Positions 25,710 through 34,188 are shown, numbered from the stretch's first letter. The stretch: DNA of 64,000 nucleotides from Bacteroidales bacterium (GCA_024401695.1 JAKSKN010000001.1:1-64000); one strand, 5' to 3'. The notes: generated from the letters alone by a model not told the origin. Numbers and translations: made by a program.

Positions 25710-27140
25710 ATGGAAAAGATAATAGGTAGAGATAAAGAACTCGAAAGGCTTGCAGAAATCGCACGGTCTGGTAGGCCTGAATTTGTAGCGGTATATGGAC
25801 GAAGGCGTGTAGGCAAGACGTTCCTCGTAAGAAGAGCATTCAATGACAAGTTCGTGTTTTATGCAACGGGAGTTGTAGAGGGCTCGCGTGAGGATCAGCT
25901 TGCAGCGTTCAATATTGCTCTGGAACGTTATGGCTATATAGGTGAGCCTGCGGCGAACTGGATGGATGCTTTCAACAAACTATCCCAACTGCTGGCCAAG
26001 AAATGCGCAAGACGCAAGACCCGCCAGATTGTTTTTATTGACGAATTACCTTGTTTTGATACCGCAAATAGCGGCTTCGTTTCTGCCCTTGATTTCTTCT
26101 GGAATTCATCTGCGTCATGGATGGACAATGTCATGTTTGTTGTATGCGGCAGTGCAACAAGCTGGATGCTCAAGAAACTGATCAACTCACGCGGTGGCCT
26201 GCACAAACGTCTGACCCATCATATTCATCTGCATCCGTTTGACCTTGCCACGACCGAAAAATACTGTCGCTCGCGCAAGGGGAAATGGGACCGCCTCTCT
26301 ATCCTGCAGGCGTACAGCGTATTGGGCGGAGTCCCGTACTATCTCAGCCTCCTGGATTTCAATAAAAGTGTTGCAGACAATATCGATGAGATGTTTTTCT
26401 CTGACGACGCCAAGCTCAAAGAAGAGTATCGGGCTCTCTATCGTGCCATATATTCGAATCCAGAGGACTATATGGCAATCATAAATCTCCTTGCAAAGAA
26501 ACAGAAGGGTATGACCCGTTTGGAGATTATTGATGAGCTGGGATTGAGCGACAATGGTAAAATCGGAGAAATGCTGGAGGATCTTGTGAGCTGCGATTTC
26601 CTGAGAAGCTATAGTGACGGTGGCAAACAGAATGGTGTCATATATCAGTTGATGGATTTCTTCACCCTATTCTATCATCGTTTCGGAATGGGCAAGACCA
26701 CTGACAATCATTTCTGGCGCAATATGCTCAATGATCCGAAGCAGAACACATTCTATGGTCTTGCGTTTGAGCGTGTGGGATTATTCCATTTCCGTCATAT
26801 CACATATGCGCTGGGGGTCAGTGGTGTCCACACAGAGTTCTATTCATGGCGCAGCAAGCAATCAGCCCCTCAAGTTCAGATAGATATGGTCATTGACCGC
26901 AGGGACGGAATCGTTAACATATGCGAAATGAAATATTCGAGGTTGCCGTATCAGATGACTGCGGTAGAGGCCGATAAGATTCGCCATCGAGAAGAGGCAT
27001 TCCTGCTTGAAAATCCTGACAAGCAGTGGACTCAGGTAGTGGTGATAACAACTCGCGGGCTTAAGCAAAATGCTAATTCGGATGTGGCGGTGAAGCAGCT
27101 GACTCTTGATGATTTATTCATCTCGATAGCTGCAGAATAG
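25710..27140 (+). CDS. AAA+ ATPase with C-terminal DUF234 nuclease-like domain
   Basis: This 476-aa protein of the archaeal-type ATPase superfamily has Walker A GRRRVGKTF (about residues 31-39), Walker B IVFIDELP, and a sensor-like FVVCGSATSWML. A winged-helix-like middle part follows, then a C-terminal DUF234 domain with QIDMVIDRRDGIVNICEMKYS. The spacing D..ExK fits a PD-(D/E)XK nuclease active site. Such proteins are common in Bacteroidota accessory DNA, and their role is not established. A diverged relative is at 46545-47999 and a fragment at 24769. Proposed roles include defence or mobile-element control. Confidence 0.82.
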   Translation: MEKIIGRDKELERLAEIARSGRPEFVAVYGRRRVGKTFLVRRAFNDKFVFYATGVVEGSREDQLAAFNIALERYGYIGEPAANWMDAFNKLSQLLAKKCARRKTRQIVFIDELPCFDTANSGFVSALDFFWNSSASWMDNVMFVVCGSATSWMLKKLINSRGGLHKRLTHHIHLHPFDLATTEKYCRSRKGKWDRLSILQAYSVLGGVPYYLSLLDFNKSVADNIDEMFFSDDAKLKEEYRALYRAIYSNPEDYMAIINLLAKKQKGMTRLEIIDELGLSDNGKIGEMLEDLVSCDFLRSYSDGGKQNGVIYQLMDFFTLFYHRFGMGKTTDNHFWRNMLNDPKQNTFYGLAFERVGLFHFRHITYALGVSGVHTEFYSWRSKQSAPQVQIDMVIDRRDGIVNICEMKYSRLPYQMTAVEADKIRHREEAFLLENPDKQWTQVVVITTRGLKQNANSDVAVKQLTLDDLFISIAAE

Positions 27141-27234
27141 AATCAACTCCTCGAACCATTTTCGACAAATATAGATCGATAATGTATTCTTAAATTGCAA
27201 AAAGTTATTGCTTGCTAACAAATATGATGAAATC

Positions 27235-27265
27235 TTGGTAAACCAGTAAGAAAAGTCTATATTTA
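27235..27265 (+). promoter_or_regulatory. Promoter of microprotein-lipoprotein operon
   Basis: TTG 27235-27237 and TATATTTA 27258-27265, 20 nt apart. The microprotein ATG is 29 nt further on. Confidence 0.55.
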
Positions 27266-27294
27266 TAGATTGAATTAATAATCAGCAAGAGAAT

Positions 27295-27453
27295 ATGACA
27301 GACAAGACATACGGCTCAACTGACAATAGGCTCCGCTACAGAAGACCTGAAGCCAAAGAGATTCCATTGACAGTGCAGGGCGTTCTCTGCCAGAGCGGCA
27401 ACGGTCCTATGGGTGAAAAGGACTATGGAGACGGTGGTTTCTTCAATATGTAA
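27295..27453 (+). CDS. 52-aa microprotein of YVPxxVKVIE family (divergent)
   Basis: The 52-aa product has RYRRPEAKEIPLTVQGVLCQSG followed by a Gly/Asp-rich tail ending DYGDGGFFNM (the first run is RYRRPEAKEIP plus LTVQGVLCQSG). The central QGVLCQSGN and the aromatic glycine-rich tail align with the other five microproteins, although the YVP motif is changed. It lies 25 nt upstream of a lipoprotein gene, with its own promoter. No signal peptide is seen. Confidence 0.65.
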   Translation: MTDKTYGSTDNRLRYRRPEAKEIPLTVQGVLCQSGNGPMGEKDYGDGGFFNM

Positions 27454-27478
27454 CGGTTTACTTGAAAGGAACAACGAT

Positions 27479-29326
27479 ATGAGAAAAACAGCAATATTGG
27501 CAATCAGCCTGACAGTGGCAATTGCATCCGTATTATCCTGCAACAAGATGGATGAGAAGAGGACCGGTATACACGATGGGGAAAAATCATTGATCAACGC
27601 CGTGGCTATGGCTGTCGGCAATGATACCAAGGCCCATAGTGCCATATGCTATGAGGCTCTCTGGGACGAGAGCGACCGGATATTCGTAACTGATGGCAAG
27701 AAAACGGACTACTTCAGCCTCTGCGCCGGAGCGGGGACCGTCAAGGGCACATTCATACAGGAACTTGACCATAAATTGAATCCTCCCGGGAAGATGATAG
27801 CAGGTGAAGTGGAGATTTTCTCCCCGGCCTCCCTGAGATTCGGCGACCATTATGAATGGCCTGCGATCCAGACCGCAGACCAGGCCGTTCCGATGTATGC
27901 CAGCCAAAATATCTCCGGGACCGGTGACGAGACCGTCTACTTCTCCAGTCTCGGGGCAATGCTTCAGATAGCCCTCACGGCATCGGAGAAGGACATAGAA
28001 TTGGCAGAAATAAGGCTGTCAGACGCCAACAAGCCGCTGAGCGGTGAATTTGTCGTGACAGACGGCAAGGCAGTGATGACAGGCTCTTCGAACGACGGCA
28101 TCACCCTTCAGCTGAACAATGTCATCATAGGCAAGACTGTCAAATCTTTCTACATCGCCGTCCCTGCCGGGAAATACGAAGACCTTGAGCTTGATTTCGT
28201 TTTCAGTGACGGACGCATCCGCAAGATGCGCTCCACCACAATGCCCGGGATTGAACTCAACACAATGGCAAAGATTGCCCTCTACCTGGACGTCTCCCAT
28301 ATGCCGACAAAAATTCAGTTAAACCATATGAATCTGGACCTGGAGCCCGGCGTTTCATTCCAGCTCTCGGCGACCGTTCTGCCAAAAGATGCAGAAAACA
28401 AGAATGTCATCTGGAAAAGTTTGGATGAATCCATTGCTACGGTGGACCAGACCGGCAAAGTGACGGGCGTTGCCGAGGGAACGGCCACCATTACGGCAAC
28501 GACCGAGGACTCCTGGCTTACGGACTTCTGTATCGTGACGGTGGATAAAATACCTGCAGGAGCTCTTTCAGGGAAGTTCAGCGTGTCTGAAGGCAAGCAG
28601 GTTTACTTCTCCCAGGGCAACCTCTGGCTCGGAAACTGGATTTATGACCGGAGGATGGATACCGACTATTATTTCGAAGACCACCAATGGCAGCACCAGC
28701 CTTTGCGGGACAGCACCTGGCTAACGTCTCACAAAAACCATTTCTTCTGGAGCAAATTCCAGGAAATCACACTTTATGAGCTGTTCCCGGATCCTGAATT
28801 ACATGCGACTAAAGAGGATGTAATCTTTACGAACGATACGGACACCACCCCGCGTAAGGACTTCGGTGTCATCATCAACGGAAAGCGGAGAGTAGGCTTA
28901 TGGCGCACCCTTTCCGCTGCGGAATGGAAATACCTTCTTGAGGAACGGCCAATGACCTATGGCAAGCCAAGATACACCAACTGGTGGGGAGGCGTAAAGA
29001 TTGAGGACCCGATATTCCACGGAGTGTTCATCTATCCGGACGACTACAACGGGGATGAAGTGGTCAAAAGCAGTCATACTTGGAAAGAGATAAATGACGC
29101 GGGTATAGCCTTCCTGCCGGTTGCCGGATTACGCGAAAGGACGAAAATAACCAAAATGCCCGGGAGTCCTTACAGCATAGGCTGGTACTGGGCTTCGGAC
29201 ACCAATAAAAAAGATGATAGAACAGCGTGCACCATATACTTCGATGGTATGGTGTTAAAGTACTCTGACGACACGTACCGAGGAACAGGCATTTCTATAC
29301 GTCTCGTCAGGGATGTAACGGAATGA
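27479..29326 (+). CDS. FISUMP-type surface lipoprotein with BIG2 domain
   Basis: This 615-aa lipoprotein begins with a signal peptide whose lipobox is VLSC followed by NKMDEK. A fimbrillin-like N-terminal region (residues 35-280) is followed by a BIG2 immunoglobulin-like domain (about 285-370: LEPGVSFQLSATVLP, ATVDQTGKVTGVAEGTATIT) and a C-terminal FISUMP-like domain (WRTLSAAEWKYLL, IGWYWASDT, ISIRLVRD). It is probably surface exposed and adhesive. The next gene overlaps or abuts it, so this, the microprotein, the amidohydrolase and the following lipoprotein appear to form one operon. The frame is open from 27413, but 27479 gives the signal peptide. Confidence 0.82.
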   Translation: MRKTAILAISLTVAIASVLSCNKMDEKRTGIHDGEKSLINAVAMAVGNDTKAHSAICYEALWDESDRIFVTDGKKTDYFSLCAGAGTVKGTFIQELDHKLNPPGKMIAGEVEIFSPASLRFGDHYEWPAIQTADQAVPMYASQNISGTGDETVYFSSLGAMLQIALTASEKDIELAEIRLSDANKPLSGEFVVTDGKAVMTGSSNDGITLQLNNVIIGKTVKSFYIAVPAGKYEDLELDFVFSDGRIRKMRSTTMPGIELNTMAKIALYLDVSHMPTKIQLNHMNLDLEPGVSFQLSATVLPKDAENKNVIWKSLDESIATVDQTGKVTGVAEGTATITATTEDSWLTDFCIVTVDKIPAGALSGKFSVSEGKQVYFSQGNLWLGNWIYDRRMDTDYYFEDHQWQHQPLRDSTWLTSHKNHFFWSKFQEITLYELFPDPELHATKEDVIFTNDTDTTPRKDFGVIINGKRRVGLWRTLSAAEWKYLLEERPMTYGKPRYTNWWGGVKIEDPIFHGVFIYPDDYNGDEVVKSSHTWKEINDAGIAFLPVAGLRERTKITKMPGSPYSIGWYWASDTNKKDDRTACTIYFDGMVLKYSDDTYRGTGISIRLVRDVTE

Positions 29327-29331
29327 TACAT

Positions 29332-31161
29332 ATGACGAAAAACTTTCTGACACTATTGGCCGTTTCCGCCATTGCGATGGCGGGATGCACGGGCAAAGAG
29401 GGCCCGCAACCCGAAGGATCTGACAATGTCATCGTGTATGGCAAAATATACACAGCCAGAGTGGACGAGTCCAAGGCCAAGGATATGCTCAACGGCACTG
29501 ACCAATACGTCATTGCGGACGCTATGGTCATCAAGGATGGCAAATTCATCTGCGTGGGCAGCAAGGCCGAGGCGGACAAGTACAGGAATGACAAAAGCCA
29601 GATAATCGACCATACCGACAAAGGCATCATCATCCCGGGTATCACCGACGGCCACGCCCACTATCTGATAAAATTCATCAACGAGCAGATGAGCGCGAAC
29701 ACGCTCCAGTTCACCGGGGAGCAGAATTATCAGCAGGTTCTGGACCAGGTGCGCGATTTCGTGGAGAATGCACGGAAAGAAGGCAGGCAGCTGGAATATG
29801 TCTATGGTGAGGGTTATAGCCTTGTCAATATGATGGAAGACGGTCACGACCTCCGCAACTGCAAGGACCTGGATGCCATCACCACCGAAATACCTGTTTT
29901 CCTCACCGGTTTTGACCACCACAGCACACTTGTCAACACCCGTGCGATGATCAATGCCGGCATCCTGGACGAAAAGGGCAATGTCATCCGTGACCGCATT
30001 GCCGGCGGATTCGTGCATCGTGACGAGGACGGCAAGCTGAACGGCGTATTTTCCGAGCGGGCCTTCTCGCTGCTTCAGGGGCCCGGCCTCAACGGCAAGA
30101 TGCGCCCTACCCCCGAACAGATTGCCCGGGGCATTGAAAATATGCAGCGATATCTGCTGTCCGTAGGCATCACTAACACCATTGATGGCTGGACCAACAA
30201 CTACGACAAGGATGATGAATCGCTGTTCCAGGCATTGACCGCCTTGGATCAGGACAAAAAGCTGCACCTCAACATCTCCCTGACCTACGAGATTGAGCCC
30301 TGGTACAACAACAACGATCCTTTCTGCTATGTGGACAATGCCGCTTCCGTCCAAAAGAGGTATCAGAGCAAACACGTCCATCCGGACTATCTCAAACTCT
30401 TTATGGACGGACTGCCTGAGGTGGGGACCGGATTCTTCCTGGAGGGCTACACGGATAGCCCCACCGACAGCATTTATTCCGGCCACGGTACTCCTCTATG
30501 GAGCGAGGAGGATATGAAGGCTCTCGTATCAGCCGCCAACAACAAGGGACTGACCGTGCATACTCACGCAATGGGAGACGGAGCCGTTCACCGCTGCGTT
30601 GTGGCGTACAGCACCTCAGGCAAAGACGAATTGCGCAACACCATCGTCCATCTCCGTAATGTAGATCCGGATGATTATGAGGTAATTAAAGAGCACGATA
30701 TCGCGGTTGCCGCCAATATGAACTGGCATTGCATGACGGAAGGATTTGCCAAGTATTATGAAACAATAATCCCTTATAAATATGCTCACGAGGCTTATCC
30801 TATGAAGTCCTTCTTCAAACACGGAATATTTGCAAGCCAATGCACGGACACACCGGCAGACGACGGCATCAATTACCCGTTCTACTGTATGCAGGTTGCC
30901 GTTACCGGCGCGTATGAGCCGAGCACGTATGCCTGGCAGCCGGAGGAACTGATAAACCGCTACCAGTTCCTGCAGGCTATGACCTGGAATGGCGCCTGGC
31001 AGCTGCACCTGGAGAACGAACGCGGCAGCATCGAGCCCGGCAAATATGCGGACTTCGTCATTCTGGATACCGACATACTGACCTGTGACGCGCAGTCCCT
31101 TATGGACGTCACGGTGCTGAAAACCTTCTTTGAGGGACAGGAAGTGTATTCCGGGCAATGA
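29332..31161 (+). CDS. Lipoprotein amidohydrolase (YtcJ-like)
   Basis: This protein of about 609 aa carries a lipoprotein signal peptide (AIAMAGC). It then has the amidohydrolase-3 fold: GITDGHAHY with the first metal-binding HxH, the later THAMGDGAVHR, and a C-terminal GSIEPGKYADFVILD. Members hydrolyse amide or related bonds in small substrates; the natural substrate is unknown. Most relatives are cytoplasmic, so the lipid anchor implies action in the periplasm or at the surface. An ATG at 29323 overlaps the previous gene; ATG 29332 gives the cleaner signal peptide. The operon context links it to a surface binding lipoprotein. Confidence 0.82.
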   Translation: MTKNFLTLLAVSAIAMAGCTGKEGPQPEGSDNVIVYGKIYTARVDESKAKDMLNGTDQYVIADAMVIKDGKFICVGSKAEADKYRNDKSQIIDHTDKGIIIPGITDGHAHYLIKFINEQMSANTLQFTGEQNYQQVLDQVRDFVENARKEGRQLEYVYGEGYSLVNMMEDGHDLRNCKDLDAITTEIPVFLTGFDHHSTLVNTRAMINAGILDEKGNVIRDRIAGGFVHRDEDGKLNGVFSERAFSLLQGPGLNGKMRPTPEQIARGIENMQRYLLSVGITNTIDGWTNNYDKDDESLFQALTALDQDKKLHLNISLTYEIEPWYNNNDPFCYVDNAASVQKRYQSKHVHPDYLKLFMDGLPEVGTGFFLEGYTDSPTDSIYSGHGTPLWSEEDMKALVSAANNKGLTVHTHAMGDGAVHRCVVAYSTSGKDELRNTIVHLRNVDPDDYEVIKEHDIAVAANMNWHCMTEGFAKYYETIIPYKYAHEAYPMKSFFKHGIFASQCTDTPADDGINYPFYCMQVAVTGAYEPSTYAWQPEELINRYQFLQAMTWNGAWQLHLENERGSIEPGKYADFVILDTDILTCDAQSLMDVTVLKTFFEGQEVYSGQ

Positions 31162-31222
31162 CGATTAGACAGCATACGGGTAGAACAGCCTGTAAAAAAT
31201 TGATTTCAAAAAATTCATTCTT

Positions 31223-32317
31223 GTGAGTACAATTAAAGCATCTTCAATATTATCCGTTCTGGCAGGCGCAGTTGTCCTGCTTTCTTCCTGTGACAAGGAG
31301 AACCCTCAACAGTATAAATATGAAGCCACCTTCTATGTGGGAGGCAATGTCGCAAAGGATGCCGCCTACATCTACAAGGGTAATGAGCTCCTGTATCGTC
31401 TTGACGACAACTCTACGCTGTCCGGGCTTGCCGTAATGGAGGACGGCATATATTCCTGTGGCGAATTCTGGAACTTGGATGCCAACGGCAAGCTCCAGTT
31501 GTCCGGTCCTGTTATCTGGAAGGACGGAAAACGGCTTGACGTTGATTTCGGGGGAACAACTGGAAGCATCCAAAATATGGTGAAGAGCGGGAAGGACTGG
31601 CTTTGTTGCGGAACCATAACGGGCGATGATGGTAAAAATTACGGCATCATCATCGAAAACGGAAAAGTAGTGTTCCGCAGCGGGGACCCGGTCTCTTTCG
31701 ATTATTTGTGTCTCGGTGCGTCAGGAGACTATTATGTATTGGTGACTGATCTCGGCAGTGTGGAGCTTTGGCGGATAGATGCCGAAACAAAACAGCTTGT
31801 ATCATCCGAGACAATCGCCTCTCAGGAAGGATACGATGCCTGGTTTGGAACCTGTATGTATGTCGGTTTACGCGACATTGCCGTCGGGATGTGGAAGATG
31901 AATCTGCTGGATGGCACATATCGTTCGTATATATGGCTGAGCGGGAGCAAAGGCCTTGTGGACCTGCAGGAAAATTCGTCCATCGAAAGTCTGTGTTTTT
32001 TCAACGGTTACTGTCTGGCCGGGGGTAGCGTTTATACAGAATGGAACGAATCCGGCTCTCCGACATCCAGCAAGGCTGTCCAGTGGATTGTAAACGACAG
32101 GACGACCGCTATGCAGGATTTCAGCATCGGATGTATCGGGAAGAGCCAATTGAATCTGCTGATGAACTATGACGACAGGTTCCTGTTCCAGGGTGTACGG
32201 CACGACGGAGGCTTTCAGATCTGCCAGGACGGCGCACTGCTGGAAGAGATCAAGACTCCGAAAGGATTTAATGCAAACGCCTGGGAGGTGACAGTGGAGA
32301 AGGTGCCTGTCCAATAA
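31223..32317 (+). CDS. Lipoprotein of unknown function, repeat-containing
   Basis: This 364-aa protein starts at GTG (MSTIKASSILS) and has the lipobox LLSSC followed by DKENP. The rest is beta-rich with repeated AAYIYKGNELLYRL/GPVIWKDGKRLDVDFG/YGIIIENGKVVFRSG units about 50 residues apart, suggesting a beta-propeller or similar repeat fold. I do not recognise a named family. It is probably the last gene of the operon that starts at 27295; a 61-nt gap separates it from the amidohydrolase. Confidence 0.68.
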   Translation: MSTIKASSILSVLAGAVVLLSSCDKENPQQYKYEATFYVGGNVAKDAAYIYKGNELLYRLDDNSTLSGLAVMEDGIYSCGEFWNLDANGKLQLSGPVIWKDGKRLDVDFGGTTGSIQNMVKSGKDWLCCGTITGDDGKNYGIIIENGKVVFRSGDPVSFDYLCLGASGDYYVLVTDLGSVELWRIDAETKQLVSSETIASQEGYDAWFGTCMYVGLRDIAVGMWKMNLLDGTYRSYIWLSGSKGLVDLQENSSIESLCFFNGYCLAGGSVYTEWNESGSPTSSKAVQWIVNDRTTAMQDFSIGCIGKSQLNLLMNYDDRFLFQGVRHDGGFQICQDGALLEEIKTPKGFNANAWEVTVEKVPVQ

Positions 32318-32324
32318 GTCTTGC

Positions 32325-33014
32325 CTACAAATCAAAGAGTTTCCAGATGCTGTACGAGATGTCGTTGTCATAGACATCCGTCTGTTCGTGCTTCTTCACC
32401 CAGGCCACGATGCGTATTGTAAGCGGAAGGACGATTATCTCATACGCAGTTTTGAGCCCGACCTGGACAAGCATTATCCATAGCAATTCCCTGGCGGGAA
32501 CGATGCCCAAGAAGGCCAACGGGAAGAAGATGACGGAATCCGCCGTCTCGCCGAAGACCGTACTCAAGATGGCGCGCAGGGAGAAGCGCTTCTGCCCGTC
32601 GCGGAGCTTCATCTTCGACATTACGTATGCATTCACGAAGCTTCCGCAAATGAAAGCAGCGAACGAGGCGCCGGCAATGCGTGGCGCAAGTCCGAAGACG
32701 GCGTGGAAGCCATCGGCGTTGTCCCAGTAGGCTGCTCCGGGAAGCAGGTCGCAGAGCGCCCCGACGCCAACGAAGAAGAAGTTCATAATAAAGCCCGCCC
32801 AGATAAGCAGGCGGGCTTTCTTGAAGCCCCACACCTCACACACGACATCGTTGATGATGTATGAGATCGGGAATACGATCAGGCCACCGGTCTGGCTATG
32901 GCCGAAGAATGCTATCTGTTTGGTTTCGAACACGTTTGCCGCGATAAGGCAAACGCAGAAGAGTATGCTGAAGAGCATAAACAGCACACTCACGGAGTGA
33001 TTCGTTGCTTTCAT
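32325..33014 (-). CDS. yhhQ: Queuosine precursor transporter (YhhQ/VUT family)
   Basis: This 229-aa inner-membrane protein has six or more helices and the family motifs: an N-terminal NVFETKQI, PISYIINDVVCEVWGFKKAR and FGETADSVIFFPLAF. YhhQ proteins import queuine precursors such as preQ0/preQ1 for tRNA queuosine modification. A preQ1-I riboswitch directly precedes the start codon, which independently supports the assignment. Confidence 0.92.
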   Translation of the reverse strand: MKATNHSVSVLFMLFSILFCVCLIAANVFETKQIAFFGHSQTGGLIVFPISYIINDVVCEVWGFKKARLLIWAGFIMNFFFVGVGALCDLLPGAAYWDNADGFHAVFGLAPRIAGASFAAFICGSFVNAYVMSKMKLRDGQKRFSLRAILSTVFGETADSVIFFPLAFLGIVPARELLWIMLVQVGLKTAYEIIVLPLTIRIVAWVKKHEQTDVYDNDISYSIWKLFDL

Positions 33015-33017
33015 TTA

Positions 33018-33047
33018 CTTGTTTTTAAAGAGGTTGTCAAGAACTCT
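33018..33047 (-). promoter_or_regulatory. preQ1-I riboswitch controlling yhhQ
   Basis: Read on the minus strand: AGAG, loop TTCTTGAC, AAC, CTCT, then TTAAAAACAAG. This is the compact preQ1-I layout: a 4-bp P1 stem, an A-rich tail that folds back into the loop, and the ligand-binding C before P1 closes. The A-rich tail ends 3 nt before the ATG, so ligand binding should hide the translation start. A -7-like box TTAATTTG at 33051-33058 puts the transcript start at the riboswitch itself. Confidence 0.8.
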
Positions 33048-33110
33048 GGGCGCAAATTAACGAATATATCCCGAAATTGCCAAACGGAGGCAGACTGTTT
33101 TTCCAGTAGT

Positions 33111-33365
33111 TTACAACAGTGAAATCAGCTTTTCCGCAACATTTTCAGACTTATTGAAAAACACGTCGAGTCTGACGCTGCCACCGTCATTCCCCTGCTT
33201 GTTCTTGTAACCGCATTTATAGAAAAGAAGCATAAGCAATCCGCAGACGGCTATGCAGATGCCCAGTCCCCTGTTGACGAAGAACAGGCCGGCTCCGGCG
33301 AGAAGAACTATTGTTGATATTGCGAGATCCTTTCCTGTATGGACCTTTTTGAAATTGATTTCCAT
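33111..33365 (-). CDS. Small two-helix membrane protein
   Basis: This 84-aa protein has two hydrophobic helices (AISTIVLLAGAGLFFV and ICIAVCGLLMLLFYKCGY) and a basic, then mixed C-terminal tail. The family is unknown. It is the last of three minus-strand short genes that share one promoter at 33793-33800, 12 nt after the 37-aa gene. Confidence 0.6.
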   Translation of the reverse strand: MEINFKKVHTGKDLAISTIVLLAGAGLFFVNRGLGICIAVCGLLMLLFYKCGYKNKQGNDGGSVRLDVFFNKSENVAEKLISLL

Positions 33366-33377
33366 TTGATTTCGAAA

Positions 33378-33491
33378 TTAGTTTTTTGTAAACAGATAGT
33401 AATAGTACGCCGCAAAGGTGAGCAGCATATTGAATACGTTCGAGCCGAGGACTATCAGTCCCAGGCCGACCAGCAGCAAAATGATTGTCAT
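33378..33491 (-). CDS. 37-aa single-helix membrane peptide
   Basis: The product is almost entirely a transmembrane helix (MTIILLLVGLGLIVLGSNVF) followed by NMLLTFAAYYYYLFTKN. It lies between two other short membrane or lipoprotein genes in the same direction. Function is unknown; the length and tyrosine-rich end are similar to small regulatory membrane peptides. Confidence 0.5.
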   Translation of the reverse strand: MTIILLLVGLGLIVLGSNVFNMLLTFAAYYYYLFTKN

Positions 33492-33619
33492 TGCTGATGT
33501 TTTGTTAGTTGATAATGATATTGTTTAGCCTTGGAAAATGATGGGCATAGGCTAAATCAGCAACTGACAGAGAGAATAGATGTATCGGTTTGTGGAATGA
33601 ATCCCGGACGGAAACTGCT

Positions 33620-33778
33620 TCAGATCCGTCTGGAATGTGTAGAAATTGCGCCTGTATCCTGCTTTTCGGGCCCGATAACTGCGCCTTGGGCAATGTCGCG
33701 GACTTTCTCATCAACGGACATCCCGTCGCCGAAATTGCAGGACAGGATAAGACCGATTATGAGAAGAAGATGTTTCAT
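33620..33778 (-). CDS. Short putative lipoprotein
   Basis: This 52-aa ORF starts 14 nt after a -7 box and encodes a lipoprotein signal (MKHLLLIIGLILSC) followed by 38 residues ending THSRRI. The next gene starts 128 nt later, so the frame may once have been longer. It could be a lysis-type or entry-exclusion-type lipoprotein, but there is no specific evidence. Confidence 0.5.
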   Translation of the reverse strand: MKHLLLIIGLILSCNFGDGMSVDEKVRDIAQGAVIGPEKQDTGAISTHSRRI

Positions 33779-33792
33779 ACTGTTCGATCGGT

Positions 33793-33800
33793 CAAAGGTA
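33793..33800 (-). promoter_or_regulatory. -7 box of small membrane-protein operon
   Basis: TACCTTTG on the minus strand, perfect consensus. Confidence 0.6.
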
Positions 33801-33859
33801 CGAAAAAAACTGCGTTTATTTGTTTCTTTACAAGGTCATACCCGATAAATGTCAATTAG

Positions 33860-34003
33860 TCTTCCCTGATTCAGGAAGGGTACGAAATCCCCGACATCGT
33901 CAGTACAATGCTGAAAGAATACGATGTGGGAGAGGCCGTTCTTCGTGGCGAAGTAGAAAAGTTCGTGGCGCTCCTTCACGAAGAAATTATTGTTAAATAT
34001 TGA
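33860..34003 (+). pseudogene. C-terminal remnant of PqqD-like (RRE) gene
   Basis: After a TAG at 33857 the frame reads SLIQEGYEIPDIVSTMLKEY, then DVGEAVLRGEVEKFVALLHE and EIIVKY. This matches the C-terminal half of PqqD-family proteins, whose helices read xxxIVxxLxxxYDVxxxxxxxDVxxFLxxL. PqqD domains bind leader peptides of modified peptides. The N-terminal half is missing. It ends just inside the promoter of the leader ORF unit. Confidence 0.5.
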
Positions 34004-34020
34004 ATTATTTCGTACTTTTG
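33990..34020 (+). promoter_or_regulatory. Promoter of leader ORF / microprotein unit 1
   Basis: TTG 33990-33992 and TACTTTTG 34013-34020 are 20 nt apart. The leader ORF ATG is 9 nt after the -7 box, a distance kept in all three units. Confidence 0.7.
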
Positions 34021-34029
34021 AGAATCGCT

Positions 34030-34188
34030 ATGGTAGCGCATACCTCAAATAATCGTCTTTCAATGCCAGCCCTTATTCAGGGGGGGGTATCTAACTATCT
34101 GATAGATAGTGATTTAGCATCATTTGATAACAATATTTGCCGCTTGGAATTCAATCGTGAACCCCGGGCGGATTCTTTGTGCATATAA
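34030..34188 (+). CDS. Leader ORF with 8-G tract, unit 1 (open)
   Basis: This 52-aa frame starts 9 nt after the -7 box: MVAHTSNNRLSMPALIQGGV, then SNYLIDSDLASFDNNICRL and a tail ending DSLCI. Eight consecutive G residues (34080-34087) encode the central Gly pair. Homologous frames lie at 36071 (nine G, shifted out of frame) and 38039 (no G tract, shorter, also ending DSLCI). Synonymous differences in the shared N-terminus suggest coding, though a structured 5' leader RNA is an alternative. Slipped-strand changes in the G tract would switch the frame. Confidence 0.5.
   Translation: MVAHTSNNRLSMPALIQGGVSNYLIDSDLASFDNNICRLEFNREPRADSLCI

Noticed and set aside
29353-30486. 377-codon minus-strand frame opposite the amidohydrolase gene
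   Set aside because: The plus strand has a lipobox and the metal-binding motifs; the minus frame has low-complexity hydrophobic runs and no promoter or start context.
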